Part shown: positions 1 to 8,204 of the stretch, one piece after another
How the letters are laid out: each line of letters opens with the position of its first letter
Numbering within the stretch: position 1 is the stretch's first letter
From: Pelomonas candidula
GTDB lineage: Bacteria; Pseudomonadota; Gammaproteobacteria; Burkholderiales; Burkholderiaceae_C
Direction of reading: 5' to 3'
DNA length: 64,000 bases
NCBI RefSeq assembly: GCF_043555985.1
Contig: NZ_JBIGIC010000020.1
Coordinates: 14,483 to 78,482, forward strand
Program-made: the position numbers and the translations under genes
The notes under the pieces: model-generated
What the model was told of the DNA's origin: nothing
Database searches by the model: none
Seen by the model: the letters and a program-made list of their open reading frames with translations, nothing else

Positions 1-330
1 TGCGGGCTGGCGGGGGCTTACCTGTCCATCATCTACACGCCGCTGTGGGTGGAAGGCATGGTGGCCGGCAAGGGCTGGATCGCGCTGGCGCTGACCACCT
101 TCGCCACCTGGCGGCCGGCCCGCGTGCTGCTGGGCGCCTACCTGTTCGGCGGCGTCACGATGCTGCAGTTCCACCTGCAGAGCGAGGGCATCGACATCCC
201 CACGCATTGGCTCAGCATGCTGCCCTACCTGTCCACCATCGCGGTGCTGGTGCTGATCTCGCGCAACCCGGCGTGGATCAAGGCCAACATGCCCGCGTCG
301 CTCGGCAAGCCCTTCAAACCCGGTCACTAG
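1..330 (+). CDS. BMP-type nucleoside/purine ABC transporter permease, C-terminal part
   Basis: Only the last 109 codons are present; the reading frame is open from base 1 and stops with TAG at 328-330. The visible part is hydrophobic with about three membrane segments and a short basic tail, as at the end of an inner-membrane permease. The next gene, 30 bases downstream, is a BMP-family binding lipoprotein, and that family works with YufP/YufQ-type (BPD_transp_2) permeases that import nucleosides or purines. The family call therefore rests mostly on context, because the diagnostic N-terminal part lies outside the window. Confidence 0.7.
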   Translation, partial: CGLAGAYLSIIYTPLWVEGMVAGKGWIALALTTFATWRPARVLLGAYLFGGVTMLQFHLQSEGIDIPTHWLSMLPYLSTIAVLVLISRNPAWIKANMPASLGKPFKPGH

Positions 331-360
331 TCCCCACGCTCACCCCCTCAGGAGAAAAGC

Positions 361-1503
361 ATGACATCCATCGCCACCCGCCGGACCTTTGCGTTGGCTG
401 CACTGGCCGCTGCCGCCGCACTCGCGGGCTGCTCGAAGAAGGACGACGAGGTTGCGGCCTCGCCGCCGGCCGCGTCCGCCGCCCCGGCCAAGCCCGAGCC
501 GCTGAAGATCGCCTTCGCCTATGTCGGCCCCGTGGGCGACGGCGGCTGGACCTTTGCGCACGACAACGCCCGCAAGGCGCTGGAGAAGGAATTCGGCGAC
601 AAGATCGTGACCACCTTCGTCGAGAAGGTGCCCGAGGCCGCCGACGCCGAGCGCGTGTTCAACGACCTCGTCGGCCAGGGCAACAAGTTGATCTTCGGCA
701 CAACCTTCGGCTACATGGAGCCCCTGCTCAAGGTCGCCGCCGATCACAAGGACGTCAAGTTCGAGCACGCCACCGGCTACAAGACGGCCGAGAACCTGCG
801 CACCTACGACAGCCGCACCTACGAGGGCGCCTACCTCGCCGGCGTCATCGCGGGCTCGATGACGAAGACCAACACCATCGGTGTCGTGGGCTCCATTCCC
901 ATCCCCGAGGTCATCCGCAACATCAACAGCTTCACGCTGGGCGCGCAGAGCGTGAACCCCAAGATCAAGACCAAGGTGGTCTGGGTCAACGAGTGGTTCG
1001 ACCCGCCGAAGGAAACCGAGGCCGCCACGGCGCTGATCAACGGCGGTGCCGACGTGCTGATGCAGAACACCGACTCCGCCGCCGTGCTGAAGACCGCCGA
1101 GGAGAAAGGCAAGCGCGCCTTCGGCTGGGACTCCGACATGAAGGCCTATGGCCCCAAGGCCCACCTGGGCTCGGCCGTCATCAACTGGGCGCCGTACTAC
1201 ATCAAGGCCACGCACGACGCGCTGGACGGCAGCTGGGCCACCGGCAAGGCCTGGTGGGGCGTGAAGGAAGGCGCCATCGACATCGTCTCCATCGCCGACG
1301 ATGTGCCGGCCGAGGCCAAGGCCAAGGTCGAGCAGGTCAAGGCCGGCCTGAAGGACGGCAGCTTCTCGATCTGGAAGGGCCCCATCGTCGACAACACCGG
1401 GAAGGAAGTCCTCGCGAAGGACGCCATCGCGGATGATGCGTTCCTGGGTGGCATCAAATTCTTCGTCAAGGGCGTGGAAGGCAAAGTACCAGGCGCCAAG
1501 TGA
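361..1503 (+). CDS. BMP family ABC transporter substrate-binding lipoprotein
   Basis: 380-residue periplasmic lipoprotein. The N terminus has a basic Arg-rich start, an Ala/Leu-rich core and a lipobox LAGC (Cys at about residue 24), then a charged, Ala/Pro-rich linker. The mature part starts with LKIAFAYVGPVGDGGWTF, the typical first strand and loop of the BMP/PnrA family, which binds purine nucleosides or related bases. A good Shine-Dalgarno (AGGAG) lies just before the ATG. It sits between the permease end and an adenine deaminase, so the likely cargo is a purine base or nucleoside. Substrate specificity is inference; the family assignment is firm. Confidence 0.9.
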   Translation: MTSIATRRTFALAALAAAAALAGCSKKDDEVAASPPAASAAPAKPEPLKIAFAYVGPVGDGGWTFAHDNARKALEKEFGDKIVTTFVEKVPEAADAERVFNDLVGQGNKLIFGTTFGYMEPLLKVAADHKDVKFEHATGYKTAENLRTYDSRTYEGAYLAGVIAGSMTKTNTIGVVGSIPIPEVIRNINSFTLGAQSVNPKIKTKVVWVNEWFDPPKETEAATALINGGADVLMQNTDSAAVLKTAEEKGKRAFGWDSDMKAYGPKAHLGSAVINWAPYYIKATHDALDGSWATGKAWWGVKEGAIDIVSIADDVPAEAKAKVEQVKAGLKDGSFSIWKGPIVDNTGKEVLAKDAIADDAFLGGIKFFVKGVEGKVPGAK

Positions 1504-1527
1504 TGGCCGCCAGGGGAGACTGAGCGC

Positions 1528-2580
1528 ATGACCGACATCGACTTCGACCGCATCCCACGCTCGGCCCTCCCCGGCCTGCTGGCCCGCGCCCCCAAGGCCG
1601 AGCTGCACATGCACATCGAGGGCTCGCTGGAGCCCGAGCTGATCTTCGCGCTGGCCGCGCGCAACGGCGTCGCCCTGCCCTACGCCAGCGTCGATGCGCT
1701 GCGCCAGGCCTACGCGTTCACGGACCTGCAGAGCTTCCTGGACATCTACTACGCCGGCGCCAGCGTGCTGCTGCACGAGCAGGACTTCTACGACATGGCC
1801 TGGGCCTACTTCGAGAAGGCCGCGCGCGACCGCGTCGTCCACGCCGAGCTGTTCTTCGATCCGCAGACGCACACGGCGCGCGGCGTGCCCATCGGCACCG
1901 TCATCCAGGGCCTGTCGCGCGCCTGCGCCGATGCGAACGACCGCCTGGGCGTCAGTGGGGCGCTGATCCTGTGCTTCCTGCGCCACCTCAGCGAGGAGGA
2001 CGCCTTCGCCACGTTGGAGCAGGCCCTGCCCTGGCGCGCGCATTTCATCGGCGTCGGGCTGGACAGCTCCGAGCGCGGCCACCCGCCGAGCAAGTTCCAG
2101 CGCGTGTTCGCGCGCGCCGCCGAGCTAGGCCTGCAACTCGTGGCCCACGCCGGCGAGGAGGGGCCGCCGGCCTACATCGAGGAGGCGCTGGACCTGCTGG
2201 GCGTGGAGCGCATCGACCACGGCGTGCGCGCCATCGAGAGCCAGGCGCTGATGGCACGGCTGGCAAAGGAGCGCGTGCCGCTGACGGTGTGCCCGCTGTC
2301 CAACGTGAAGCTGTGCGTGGTGCACGATCTCGCCGACCACCCACTGCCCCAACTGCTCGCCGCCGGCCTGGCCGTGACCATCAACTCCGACGACCCGGCC
2401 TACTTCGGCGGCTACGTCAACGACAACCTGCTGGCGCTGTTCGACGCACTGCCGCGCTGGGGCGCCCGCGAGGCCTACCAGTTGCTGCGCAACAGCCTGG
2501 AGGCCAGCTTCGCGCCGCAGTCGCAGCGCGCTGCGTGGGTCGCGGCACTGGACGCCGAGTTCGCGCAGGCCGCACGCTAG
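1528..2580 (+). CDS. Adenine deaminase of the adenosine deaminase family (Pa0148-like)
   Basis: 350-residue TIM-barrel amidohydrolase that hydrolyses adenine (or possibly adenosine) to hypoxanthine (or inosine) plus ammonia. Zinc and catalytic motifs are complete: KAELHMHIEGSLEPEL near residue 30 (HxH), HAGEEGPPAYI, the RIDHGVR segment, PLSNVKL, and INSDDPAYFGGY near the end (metal Asp). The wording of these motifs, with EEGPP after the His and DPAYFGGY, matches the adenine deaminases typified by Pseudomonas aeruginosa Pa0148 better than true adenosine deaminase. A GGGGAG ribosome site precedes the ATG. It is the last gene of the purine uptake operon, coupling import to salvage. Base versus nucleoside preference is inferred from family resemblance. 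Confidence 0.85.
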   Translation: MTDIDFDRIPRSALPGLLARAPKAELHMHIEGSLEPELIFALAARNGVALPYASVDALRQAYAFTDLQSFLDIYYAGASVLLHEQDFYDMAWAYFEKAARDRVVHAELFFDPQTHTARGVPIGTVIQGLSRACADANDRLGVSGALILCFLRHLSEEDAFATLEQALPWRAHFIGVGLDSSERGHPPSKFQRVFARAAELGLQLVAHAGEEGPPAYIEEALDLLGVERIDHGVRAIESQALMARLAKERVPLTVCPLSNVKLCVVHDLADHPLPQLLAAGLAVTINSDDPAYFGGYVNDNLLALFDALPRWGAREAYQLLRNSLEASFAPQSQRAAWVAALDAEFAQAAR

Positions 2581-2601
2581 CAGCGGCGGCGCGGGCGGCG
2601 G

Positions 2602-3360
2602 TCAGATCACCTCGCGCAGGATCTCGACGACGTCGTTGAGCCGCGGCAGCAGCCGGGCTATGGACTCCTCGCAGCTCAGCGGCTGCATCGGCACCGTCGT
2701 GCCGATCGCGCCGACGCAGGCGCCCTTGCGGTCCTTCACTGGCACGGCAATGCCGCGCAGGCCCGGCGCGAACTGCTGTTCCGTCACCCAGTAGCCCAGC
2801 TCGCGCGCCGCGCGCACGTTGCGCCGGAACTGCTCGGGCGAGGTGACCGTGTGCGGCGTGAAGGCGGCGAACTCGTGCGCAGCTGTCCACTCGTCCAGCC
2901 AGTCCTCGGTCTTGGTGGACAGGATGACGATGCCCGGCGTCGCCGCGTGCACCGGCATGCGCCCGCCCACGGGGAAGCCGATCGTGATCAGCCGCGGGTT
3001 GTTGCTGCGCACGACGTAGACGACCTCGTGGCCGTCCAGCACGCTGAAGCTGAAGTTCTCCTGGCACTCGGTGGCCAGCCGCTGCAGAAACGGCTGGATG
3101 ACGCGCGGCAACCGCGCCGCGTGCAGATAGCTCTGCCCCAGCCGCAGCACGCGCGGCAGCAGCCAGAAACGCTTGCCGTCCGTCTGCGCATAGCCGAAGT
3201 GCACGAGGCTCAGCAGGTAGCGCCGCGCGGCCGTGCGCGTGATGCCGACGCGTTCCGCCGTCTCCGAAGCCGTCAGCCTCGGGTGGTCCGAATCAAAGGC
3301 CTCGATGACCTGCAGGCCCTTGCCCAAACCATCGATGACGTCTTTGCGCTGGATCTCCAT
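2602..3360 (-). CDS. IclR-family transcriptional regulator (PcaR/PobR-like) of the quinate operon
   Basis: 252 residues from the ATG at 3360; a GTG at 3384 in frame would add 8 residues, and neither start has a strong ribosome site. The N terminus carries a winged helix (TASETAERVGITRTAARRYLLSLVHFGYA), followed by an IclR effector domain with QENFSFSVLDGHEVVYVVR and a late REV ending. The wording is closest to the PcaR/PobR/PcaU branch, which senses aromatic or hydroaromatic acids such as protocatechuate, beta-ketoadipate or 4-hydroxybenzoate. It is divergent from the quinate/shikimate genes and a long perfect palindrome lies between them, so it very likely controls that operon and itself. 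Confidence 0.88.
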   Translation of the reverse strand: MEIQRKDVIDGLGKGLQVIEAFDSDHPRLTASETAERVGITRTAARRYLLSLVHFGYAQTDGKRFWLLPRVLRLGQSYLHAARLPRVIQPFLQRLATECQENFSFSVLDGHEVVYVVRSNNPRLITIGFPVGGRMPVHAATPGIVILSTKTEDWLDEWTAAHEFAAFTPHTVTSPEQFRRNVRAARELGYWVTEQQFAPGLRGIAVPVKDRKGACVGAIGTTVPMQPLSCEESIARLLPRLNDVVEILREVI

Positions 3361-3420
3361 CGCTGCAATCCGTTGTTGCCTCACCGCTCAGTGCAAACCC
3401 GCGCTTCGAAACCATGGCGC

Positions 3421-3449
3421 GCGATGTGCGCGATTATCGCGCACATCGC
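3421..3449. promoter_or_regulatory. 29-bp perfect palindrome, probable IclR operator
   Basis: Two 13-base arms (GCGATGTGCGCGA and its exact complement) are separated by TTA. The site lies 61 bases upstream of the regulator ATG and about 250 bases upstream of the porin start, in the shared intergenic region 3361-3701. The size and position suit binding of an IclR-family dimer or tetramer. No sharply matching promoter could be chosen in the rest of this gap, although TTGTTG at 3461 and TATCGT at 3484 have a 17-base spacing. Confidence 0.65.
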
Positions 3450-3701
3450 CGGTTTGAGCCTTGTTGGACGGGCAGTGCCTGCCTATCGTTGCATCCAAGC
3501 GAGGCCCTGAGGGCCGCCCGCCAGAACCCCGGATTCACGGCACCGACGCCGCACCGGCGTTCCGTCTTCCGTCGCAAACACCAAGTCGCAGCCCGGCCCC
3601 GCAAAACGCGAGGCCCGGGGTTGGGGCGAAGCCTTGCCCGGAAGTTCGTGAGGACCAGAACGCCCGGTGCTTCGGGCCCAACGACAACGAGGAGACTTCC
3701 C

Positions 3702-4820
3702 ATGACCCGCACGCTTCGCATCCTGGCCACCGCCAGCATCCTGACCACCCTCGGTGCGGCCCAGGCCCAGTCCGGCAACGTCACGCTGTACGGCGTCATC
3801 GACGAGTACGCCAACTACATGCACAGCAGCTCGGGCACAACGATCAAGAGCCTGGAGGACGGCGCCTGGCTGCGCAGCCGCTTCGGTGCGAAGGGTGTCG
3901 AGGACCTCGGCGGCGGGCTCTCCGCCAGGTTCCAGGTGGAAGGCGGCTTCAGCGCGGACACCGGCGGCCAGGCCGACAGCTCGCGCTTCTGGGACCGTCA
4001 GGCCTGGGTGGGCCTGGCCAGCAAGGACTTCGGCGAGGTGCGCGTGGGCCGGCAGAACGGCCCCGTCTTCAGCCGCGGCGGCAACATCGACTACACGGCC
4101 CGCACGCTGGGCTCGATGATCAACAACTTCGGCGTGCCCTCGCGCTACGACAACGACGTGTCCTACCTGTCGCCGCGCATCAGCGGCCTGCAAGTGGAGG
4201 CGCACGTGGCGCTGCCCGAGGCCCCAACCGGCAATCGTGCCCTCGTCTACCAGTGGGCGCTGGACTGGGCCAACGACAGCTACCGCCTCGGCTACATGGG
4301 CGTGCGCGGCCGCCCGCAGGCGGGCGCCACGGTGGACAAGGACGTCGTCTACGACAACCTCTACGCCAACTGGATGTACGGCAAGGGCACGGTCTACCTC
4401 GCCTACGTGCGCAGCAACAACAACACGTCGACGGCCGTCAGCAACAACGCCGGCACCCTCCTCGGCAACGTGGGCGGCTTCAATGCCGGCAGCAACGCCG
4501 ACCTGAACAACTTCTACGACATCGTCCAGGTCTCGGCCGACTACCGCGTCAACAGCCAGCTGCGCGTCGGCGCGCTGTGGGGCCGCATCAACGACCAATC
4601 GGGCCGTGGCCGCAATGCCAGCGGCGGTTCGGTCGGCGCCTACTACGACCTGTCCAAGCGCACCATGCTGGTGGCGCTGCTGGACACGCTGCGCAACGAC
4701 GCCAACGGCGGCTGGCGCCCCGTCGGCTCCGCCGGGCTGAAGACCACCTTCACCACGCCCGGGGACATCAACGGCCGGACCATCAACGGCCTGCAACTCG
4801 GCATCGTCCACCGCTTCTGA
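3702..4820 (+). CDS. Gram-negative porin (OmpC-like trimeric porin of Burkholderiales)
   Basis: 372-residue outer-membrane beta-barrel. A signal peptide ends at AQAQ (about residue 23), followed by the classic first strand SGNVTLYGVIDEYANYM; later blocks RFGAKGVEDLGGGL, GRQNGPVF and the C-terminal phenylalanine (IVHRF) are hallmarks of Burkholderia/Bordetella porins. The frame is open further upstream, but the ATG at 3702 with GGAGA in front and a proper signal peptide fixes the start. As the first gene of the quinate/shikimate operon it probably supplies outer-membrane entry for these hydrophilic acids. A strong stem-loop follows its stop. Selectivity is inferred from context only. Confidence 0.93.
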   Translation: MTRTLRILATASILTTLGAAQAQSGNVTLYGVIDEYANYMHSSSGTTIKSLEDGAWLRSRFGAKGVEDLGGGLSARFQVEGGFSADTGGQADSSRFWDRQAWVGLASKDFGEVRVGRQNGPVFSRGGNIDYTARTLGSMINNFGVPSRYDNDVSYLSPRISGLQVEAHVALPEAPTGNRALVYQWALDWANDSYRLGYMGVRGRPQAGATVDKDVVYDNLYANWMYGKGTVYLAYVRSNNNTSTAVSNNAGTLLGNVGGFNAGSNADLNNFYDIVQVSADYRVNSQLRVGALWGRINDQSGRGRNASGGSVGAYYDLSKRTMLVALLDTLRNDANGGWRPVGSAGLKTTFTTPGDINGRTINGLQLGIVHRF

Positions 4821-4827
4821 CGCCCAC

Positions 4828-4852
4828 GCCCGTGCGGCGCCGCCGCGCGGGC
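4828..4852 (+). terminator. Intercistronic stem-loop after the porin gene
   Basis: Arms GCCCGTGCGGC and GCCGCGCGGGC pair over 11 positions with one G-U and a 3-base loop, starting 8 bases after the porin stop. There is no T-run, so it is more likely an attenuator or 3'-end stabiliser that keeps porin mRNA above the level of the downstream enzymes than a full terminator. Confidence 0.5.
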
Positions 4853-4876
4853 CTCCTCGCTCTACCGAGACCCGCC

Positions 4877-5761
4877 ATGAACGCCCTCCACCCCGACTCG
4901 CGCGAAACCGTCGTGCAGCCCGACAACCCGCTGGCGCTGCAAGGCATCGAGTTCATCGAGTACACGACCGCCAAGCCGCAGACCTTCGGCCAGAGCCTGG
5001 AGAAGCTGGGCTTCCGGCCCGTCGCACGGCATCGCTCGCGCGAGGTGATGCTGTACCGGCAGGGCGACATGAACATCATCGTCAACGCCCATCACGACCC
5101 CGATCAGCCGGCGTTGCCCGACACGGCCGAGATCGCCGCCGTGGCCTTCCGCGTGCGTGACGCCGCCCGCGCCTACCGCCGCGTGCTGGAGCTGGGCGCC
5201 TGGGGACTGCCGACGCGGGTCGAGGTCATGGAGCTGAACATCCCGGCCATCCACGGTGTCGGCAACAGCCGCATCTACTTCGTCGACCGCTGCGGCGACT
5301 TCTCCATCTACGACGTCGACTTCGTCCCCATCCCCACCGTCGACCGCCAGCCGCCGGCCCTCGGCGGCCTGCGCTTCTTCGGCCTGGTCCAGTACATCGG
5401 CCCGGACCGCATGGCCGACTGGATCGCCTTCTACGACGAGCTGTTCGGCTTCCGCGAGCTGCCGGCCGATCACCACTTCGGCATCCTGCACCGCGGCTGC
5501 ATCCTGGCCAGCCCCTGCGGCAGCGTCTTCTGGCAGCTCATCGAACCGCCCGTGGACACCTGGCCCGATGCCACCGCCGACGAGTACCTCGCGCGCCTGG
5601 CCTTCGCCTGCACCGACGTGCCGGAGACGACGACCGAGTTGCGCCGCCGTGGCGTGGACTTCGCCCTGCCGCCGGCCTCGGCCGCGGATGCCCGCCTGGG
5701 CGCACTGACGACGCCCTGCGACCAGGGCCCGACCTTCGAGCTCGTGCGCGAGCCCCGCTGA
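4877..5761 (+). CDS. HPPD-like VOC-superfamily protein (detached C-terminal half of QuiC1-type enzymes)
   Basis: 294 residues with two vicinal-oxygen-chelate halves: residues 20-150 (LQGIEFIEYTTAKPQ...) and 163-294 (GGLRFFGLVQYIGPDRM...). It resembles 4-hydroxyphenylpyruvate dioxygenase, but the two His iron ligands of HPPD look replaced (Gln172 in LVQYIG; Arg240/Leu241 before AFACTD) while the last ligand Glu288 in FELV is kept, so true HPPD activity is doubtful. In Pseudomonas-type QuiC1, a 3-dehydroshikimate dehydratase domain is fused to just such an HPPD-like domain; here the dehydratase is the separate next gene, 20 bases downstream. Its role is probably linked to dehydroshikimate dehydration rather than tyrosine breakdown. 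The start is the ATG after the porin stem-loop. Confidence 0.75.
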   Translation: MNALHPDSRETVVQPDNPLALQGIEFIEYTTAKPQTFGQSLEKLGFRPVARHRSREVMLYRQGDMNIIVNAHHDPDQPALPDTAEIAAVAFRVRDAARAYRRVLELGAWGLPTRVEVMELNIPAIHGVGNSRIYFVDRCGDFSIYDVDFVPIPTVDRQPPALGGLRFFGLVQYIGPDRMADWIAFYDELFGFRELPADHHFGILHRGCILASPCGSVFWQLIEPPVDTWPDATADEYLARLAFACTDVPETTTELRRRGVDFALPPASAADARLGALTTPCDQGPTFELVREPR

Positions 5762-5781
5762 AGCGCTGCCGGGAGACGACC

Positions 5782-6708
5782 ATGCACCGCTACACCTCGC
5801 CCCTGCGCGCGTCCGCCCACGTGGCCGACTTCGGCATGGACACGATCACGCTAGCCGGCCCGCTGGAGGCCAAGCTGGCCGCCGCGCGCCAGGCCGGCTT
5901 CACGCAGATCATGCTGGCCGCACGCGACATCGTCGGCCACCCGAACGGCATGGATGCCGCCGTCGCCGCCGTGCGCGCCAGCGGGCTGCGCGTCACCGGC
6001 TTCCAGGTGCTGCGCGACTTCGAAGGCCTGAGCGGCCATCTGCACGACTACAAGGTCGACATCGCCAAGCAGATGATCGTCATGGCCGGCGCGCTCGGCG
6101 CCCGTGTGCTGCTGGCCTGCAGTTCTGCGTCGAGGCACGCCAGCGGCGAACGGGCCACGCTGGTGCGCGACCTGCGCAAGCTGGCCATGCTCGCACTGCC
6201 ACACGGCATCCGCGTGGCCTACGAGGCACTGTCCTGGGGGCGCCACGTCAACGAGGTCGACGCCGCCTGGTCGCTTGTCGAAGAAGCCGACTTCCCCAAC
6301 CTCGGCCTGGCGGTCGACTCGTATCACATCTTCGCCACGTCCACGCCGCTGAGCGTGCTGGAGGACGTCGACCCGGCCAAGATCTTCCTCGTGCAGCTGG
6401 CCGACTTCATGTGGCAGGAGACCCGCACGCCCGAGGAGCGCATCGAGACGGCGCGGCACTTCCGCGTCTTTCCCGGCGAAGGCGTGCACAGCCAGGCGCT
6501 GGCGACGTTGGTGCGCCGGCTCGACGCCATCGGCTACCGCGGCGACTACAGCTTCGAGGTCTTCAACGACGACTACCAGCAGTTGCCGCTGCCCTACGTC
6601 GCTGAGCGCGCGCACGCCAGCGCGCTGTGGCTGGCCGAGGAGGTACTGCGCCGCGGCGTGCCGCTGCCTGGCATGGCGAGGCCACCGCGCCAGCGCGCCG
6701 CCGCCTGA
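5782..6708 (+). CDS. quiC: 3-dehydroshikimate dehydratase (sugar phosphate isomerase/epimerase fold)
   Basis: 308-residue AP-endonuclease-2-type TIM barrel. It should convert 3-dehydroshikimate to protocatechuate, the step that feeds quinate and shikimate carbon into the beta-ketoadipate pathway. The four metal ligands expected for bacterial dehydroshikimate dehydratases are visible in order: Glu148 (AYEAL), Asp179 (AVDSYH), Gln205 (FLVQLAD) and Glu259 (YSFEVFND), with His182 next to the Asp. Unlike the fused QuiC1 enzymes it ends after the barrel, and the HPPD-like part is encoded by the preceding gene. Neighbours for transport, dehydrogenation and dehydroquinate dehydration support the substrate call. 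Confidence 0.85.
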   Translation: MHRYTSPLRASAHVADFGMDTITLAGPLEAKLAAARQAGFTQIMLAARDIVGHPNGMDAAVAAVRASGLRVTGFQVLRDFEGLSGHLHDYKVDIAKQMIVMAGALGARVLLACSSASRHASGERATLVRDLRKLAMLALPHGIRVAYEALSWGRHVNEVDAAWSLVEEADFPNLGLAVDSYHIFATSTPLSVLEDVDPAKIFLVQLADFMWQETRTPEERIETARHFRVFPGEGVHSQALATLVRRLDAIGYRGDYSFEVFNDDYQQLPLPYVAERAHASALWLAEEVLRRGVPLPGMARPPRQRAAA

Positions 6709-6760
6709 CCCCTTCCCTTTCCGCAACGACGCACGTCGAATACCAAACAGGAGACAAACC

Positions 6761-8170
6761 ATGACGATCGCCAGAGACCACGACTCAGGGGGTACCCACC
6801 AGGTCAAGAAGGCCACTGCCAGCGGCTGGATCGGCTCGGTGCTGGAGTACTACGACTTCTTCATCTACGCGACCGCGGCGTCGCTGGTGTTCCCCCAGCT
6901 GTTCTTCCCCTCGGGCAACCCGCAGGTCGCCATCGTCGCGTCGCTCGCGACCTACGGCGTCGGCTACGTCGCGCGCCCCATCGGCGCCTTCGTGCTGGGC
7001 CACTGGGGCGACACGCACGGCCGCAAGAACGTGCTCATCCTGTGCATGTTCCTGATGGGCCTGTCGACGATGGCCGTCGGCCTGCTGCCCACCTACGCGC
7101 AGGCCGGCCTGCTCGCGCCGGCGCTGCTGGTCGTGCTGCGCCTCGTGCAGGGCTTCGCCGTCGCCGGCGAGATCTCCGGTGCCAGCTCCATGATCCTGGA
7201 GCACGCGCCGTTCGGCCGCCGCGGCTTCTTCGCCAGCTTCACGCTGCAGGGCGTGCAGGCCGGCCAGATCCTGGCCGCCGCCATCTACCTGCCGCTGGCG
7301 GCCTGGCTGCCCAAGGACGACTTCAACGCCTGGGGCTGGCGTGTCCCGTTCCTGCTGAGCTTCGTCGTCATCATCGCGGGCTACTACATCCGCCGCGAGG
7401 TGCAGGAGCCCGAAGCATTCGCCAGGCAGAAGGCCCAGGGCGCGCCGGCCCGCCTGCCCGTCGTGCAGGCCATCGCCGAGAACTGGCCGGACATGCTGCG
7501 TGTCGTCTGCATGGCGCTGATGAACGTGATCCCGGTCGTCACGACCATCTTCGGCGCGGCCTACGCCGTGCAGCCCGGCTACGGCATCGGCTTCGACAAG
7601 TCCGTCTACCTGTGGATTCCGGTAGTCGGCAACCTCGTGGCCGTGCTGGTCATCCCGTTCGTCGGCAACTGGTCCGACAGGATAGGCCGCCGCCCGTTCA
7701 TCATCGGCGGCGCGCTGCTGTCCGGCCTGCTGTCGTTCGCCTATCTGTACGCGATCAGCATCCACAGCGTGCCGCTGGCCTTCGCCTGCTCGCTGCTGAT
7801 GTGGGGCATCGTCTACCAGGGCTACAACGCGGTCTTCCCGAGCTTCTACCCCGAGCTGTTCCCGACCCGCACCCGCGTCTCCGCGATGGCCATCGCGCAG
7901 AACATCGGCACCATGATCACGGCGATGCTGCCGGCGCTGTTCGCCACCGCTGCGCCGCCGGGAACGACCGACATCCCATGGGTCGTCGGCAGCATCGCCT
8001 TCGGCGTCACCGTCATCGCCGCGATCGCAGCGTTCACTTCACGCGAGACCTTCCGCGTGCGCATCGACGACCTCGGCCGCCCCGGCGCCGTGCCGGTGCC
8101 TCAGCAGGACTACGAGCGCCAGCGCCGCCAGTCCGTCATGCGCGCCCAGGGCTCGCGGATGTTCACCTGA
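6761..8170 (+). CDS. MHS-family MFS transporter, probable shikimate/quinate importer (ShiA-like)
   Basis: 469 residues, about 12 membrane helices, metabolite:H+ symporter branch of the major facilitator superfamily. Typical motifs are ASGWIGSVLEYYDFFIYATAAS at the start, RPIGAFVLGHWGDTHGRKNVL (loop 2-3) and GNWSDRIGRRPFII (loop 8-9). The E. coli shikimate carrier ShiA and many aromatic-acid symporters belong here. AGGAGA lies before the ATG. It is inside the quinate/shikimate operon between the dehydratase and the dehydrogenase, so inner-membrane uptake of shikimate or quinate is the most likely role. Exact substrate is inferred. Confidence 0.87.
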   Translation: MTIARDHDSGGTHQVKKATASGWIGSVLEYYDFFIYATAASLVFPQLFFPSGNPQVAIVASLATYGVGYVARPIGAFVLGHWGDTHGRKNVLILCMFLMGLSTMAVGLLPTYAQAGLLAPALLVVLRLVQGFAVAGEISGASSMILEHAPFGRRGFFASFTLQGVQAGQILAAAIYLPLAAWLPKDDFNAWGWRVPFLLSFVVIIAGYYIRREVQEPEAFARQKAQGAPARLPVVQAIAENWPDMLRVVCMALMNVIPVVTTIFGAAYAVQPGYGIGFDKSVYLWIPVVGNLVAVLVIPFVGNWSDRIGRRPFIIGGALLSGLLSFAYLYAISIHSVPLAFACSLLMWGIVYQGYNAVFPSFYPELFPTRTRVSAMAIAQNIGTMITAMLPALFATAAPPGTTDIPWVVGSIAFGVTVIAAIAAFTSRETFRVRIDDLGRPGAVPVPQQDYERQRRQSVMRAQGSRMFT

Positions 8171-8204
8171 TCCGCCCTTCACCGCAGCACCCAAGGAGTT
8201 TCCA

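Noticed and set aside
1528..2580. True adenosine deaminase
   Set aside because: Motifs around the metal site match the adenine deaminase group (HAGEEGPP and DPAYFGGY) better, although nucleoside activity cannot be excluded.
3461..3489. Sigma-70 promoter TTGTTG-N17-TATCGT for the porin operon
   Set aside because: Only partial match to both boxes in a high-GC context; mentioned with the operator but not listed as a feature.
4877..5761. Genuine 4-hydroxyphenylpyruvate dioxygenase of tyrosine catabolism
   Set aside because: Expected His ligands are changed, the length is short (294 residues) and the neighbours belong to quinate catabolism, not to hmgA/fahA.
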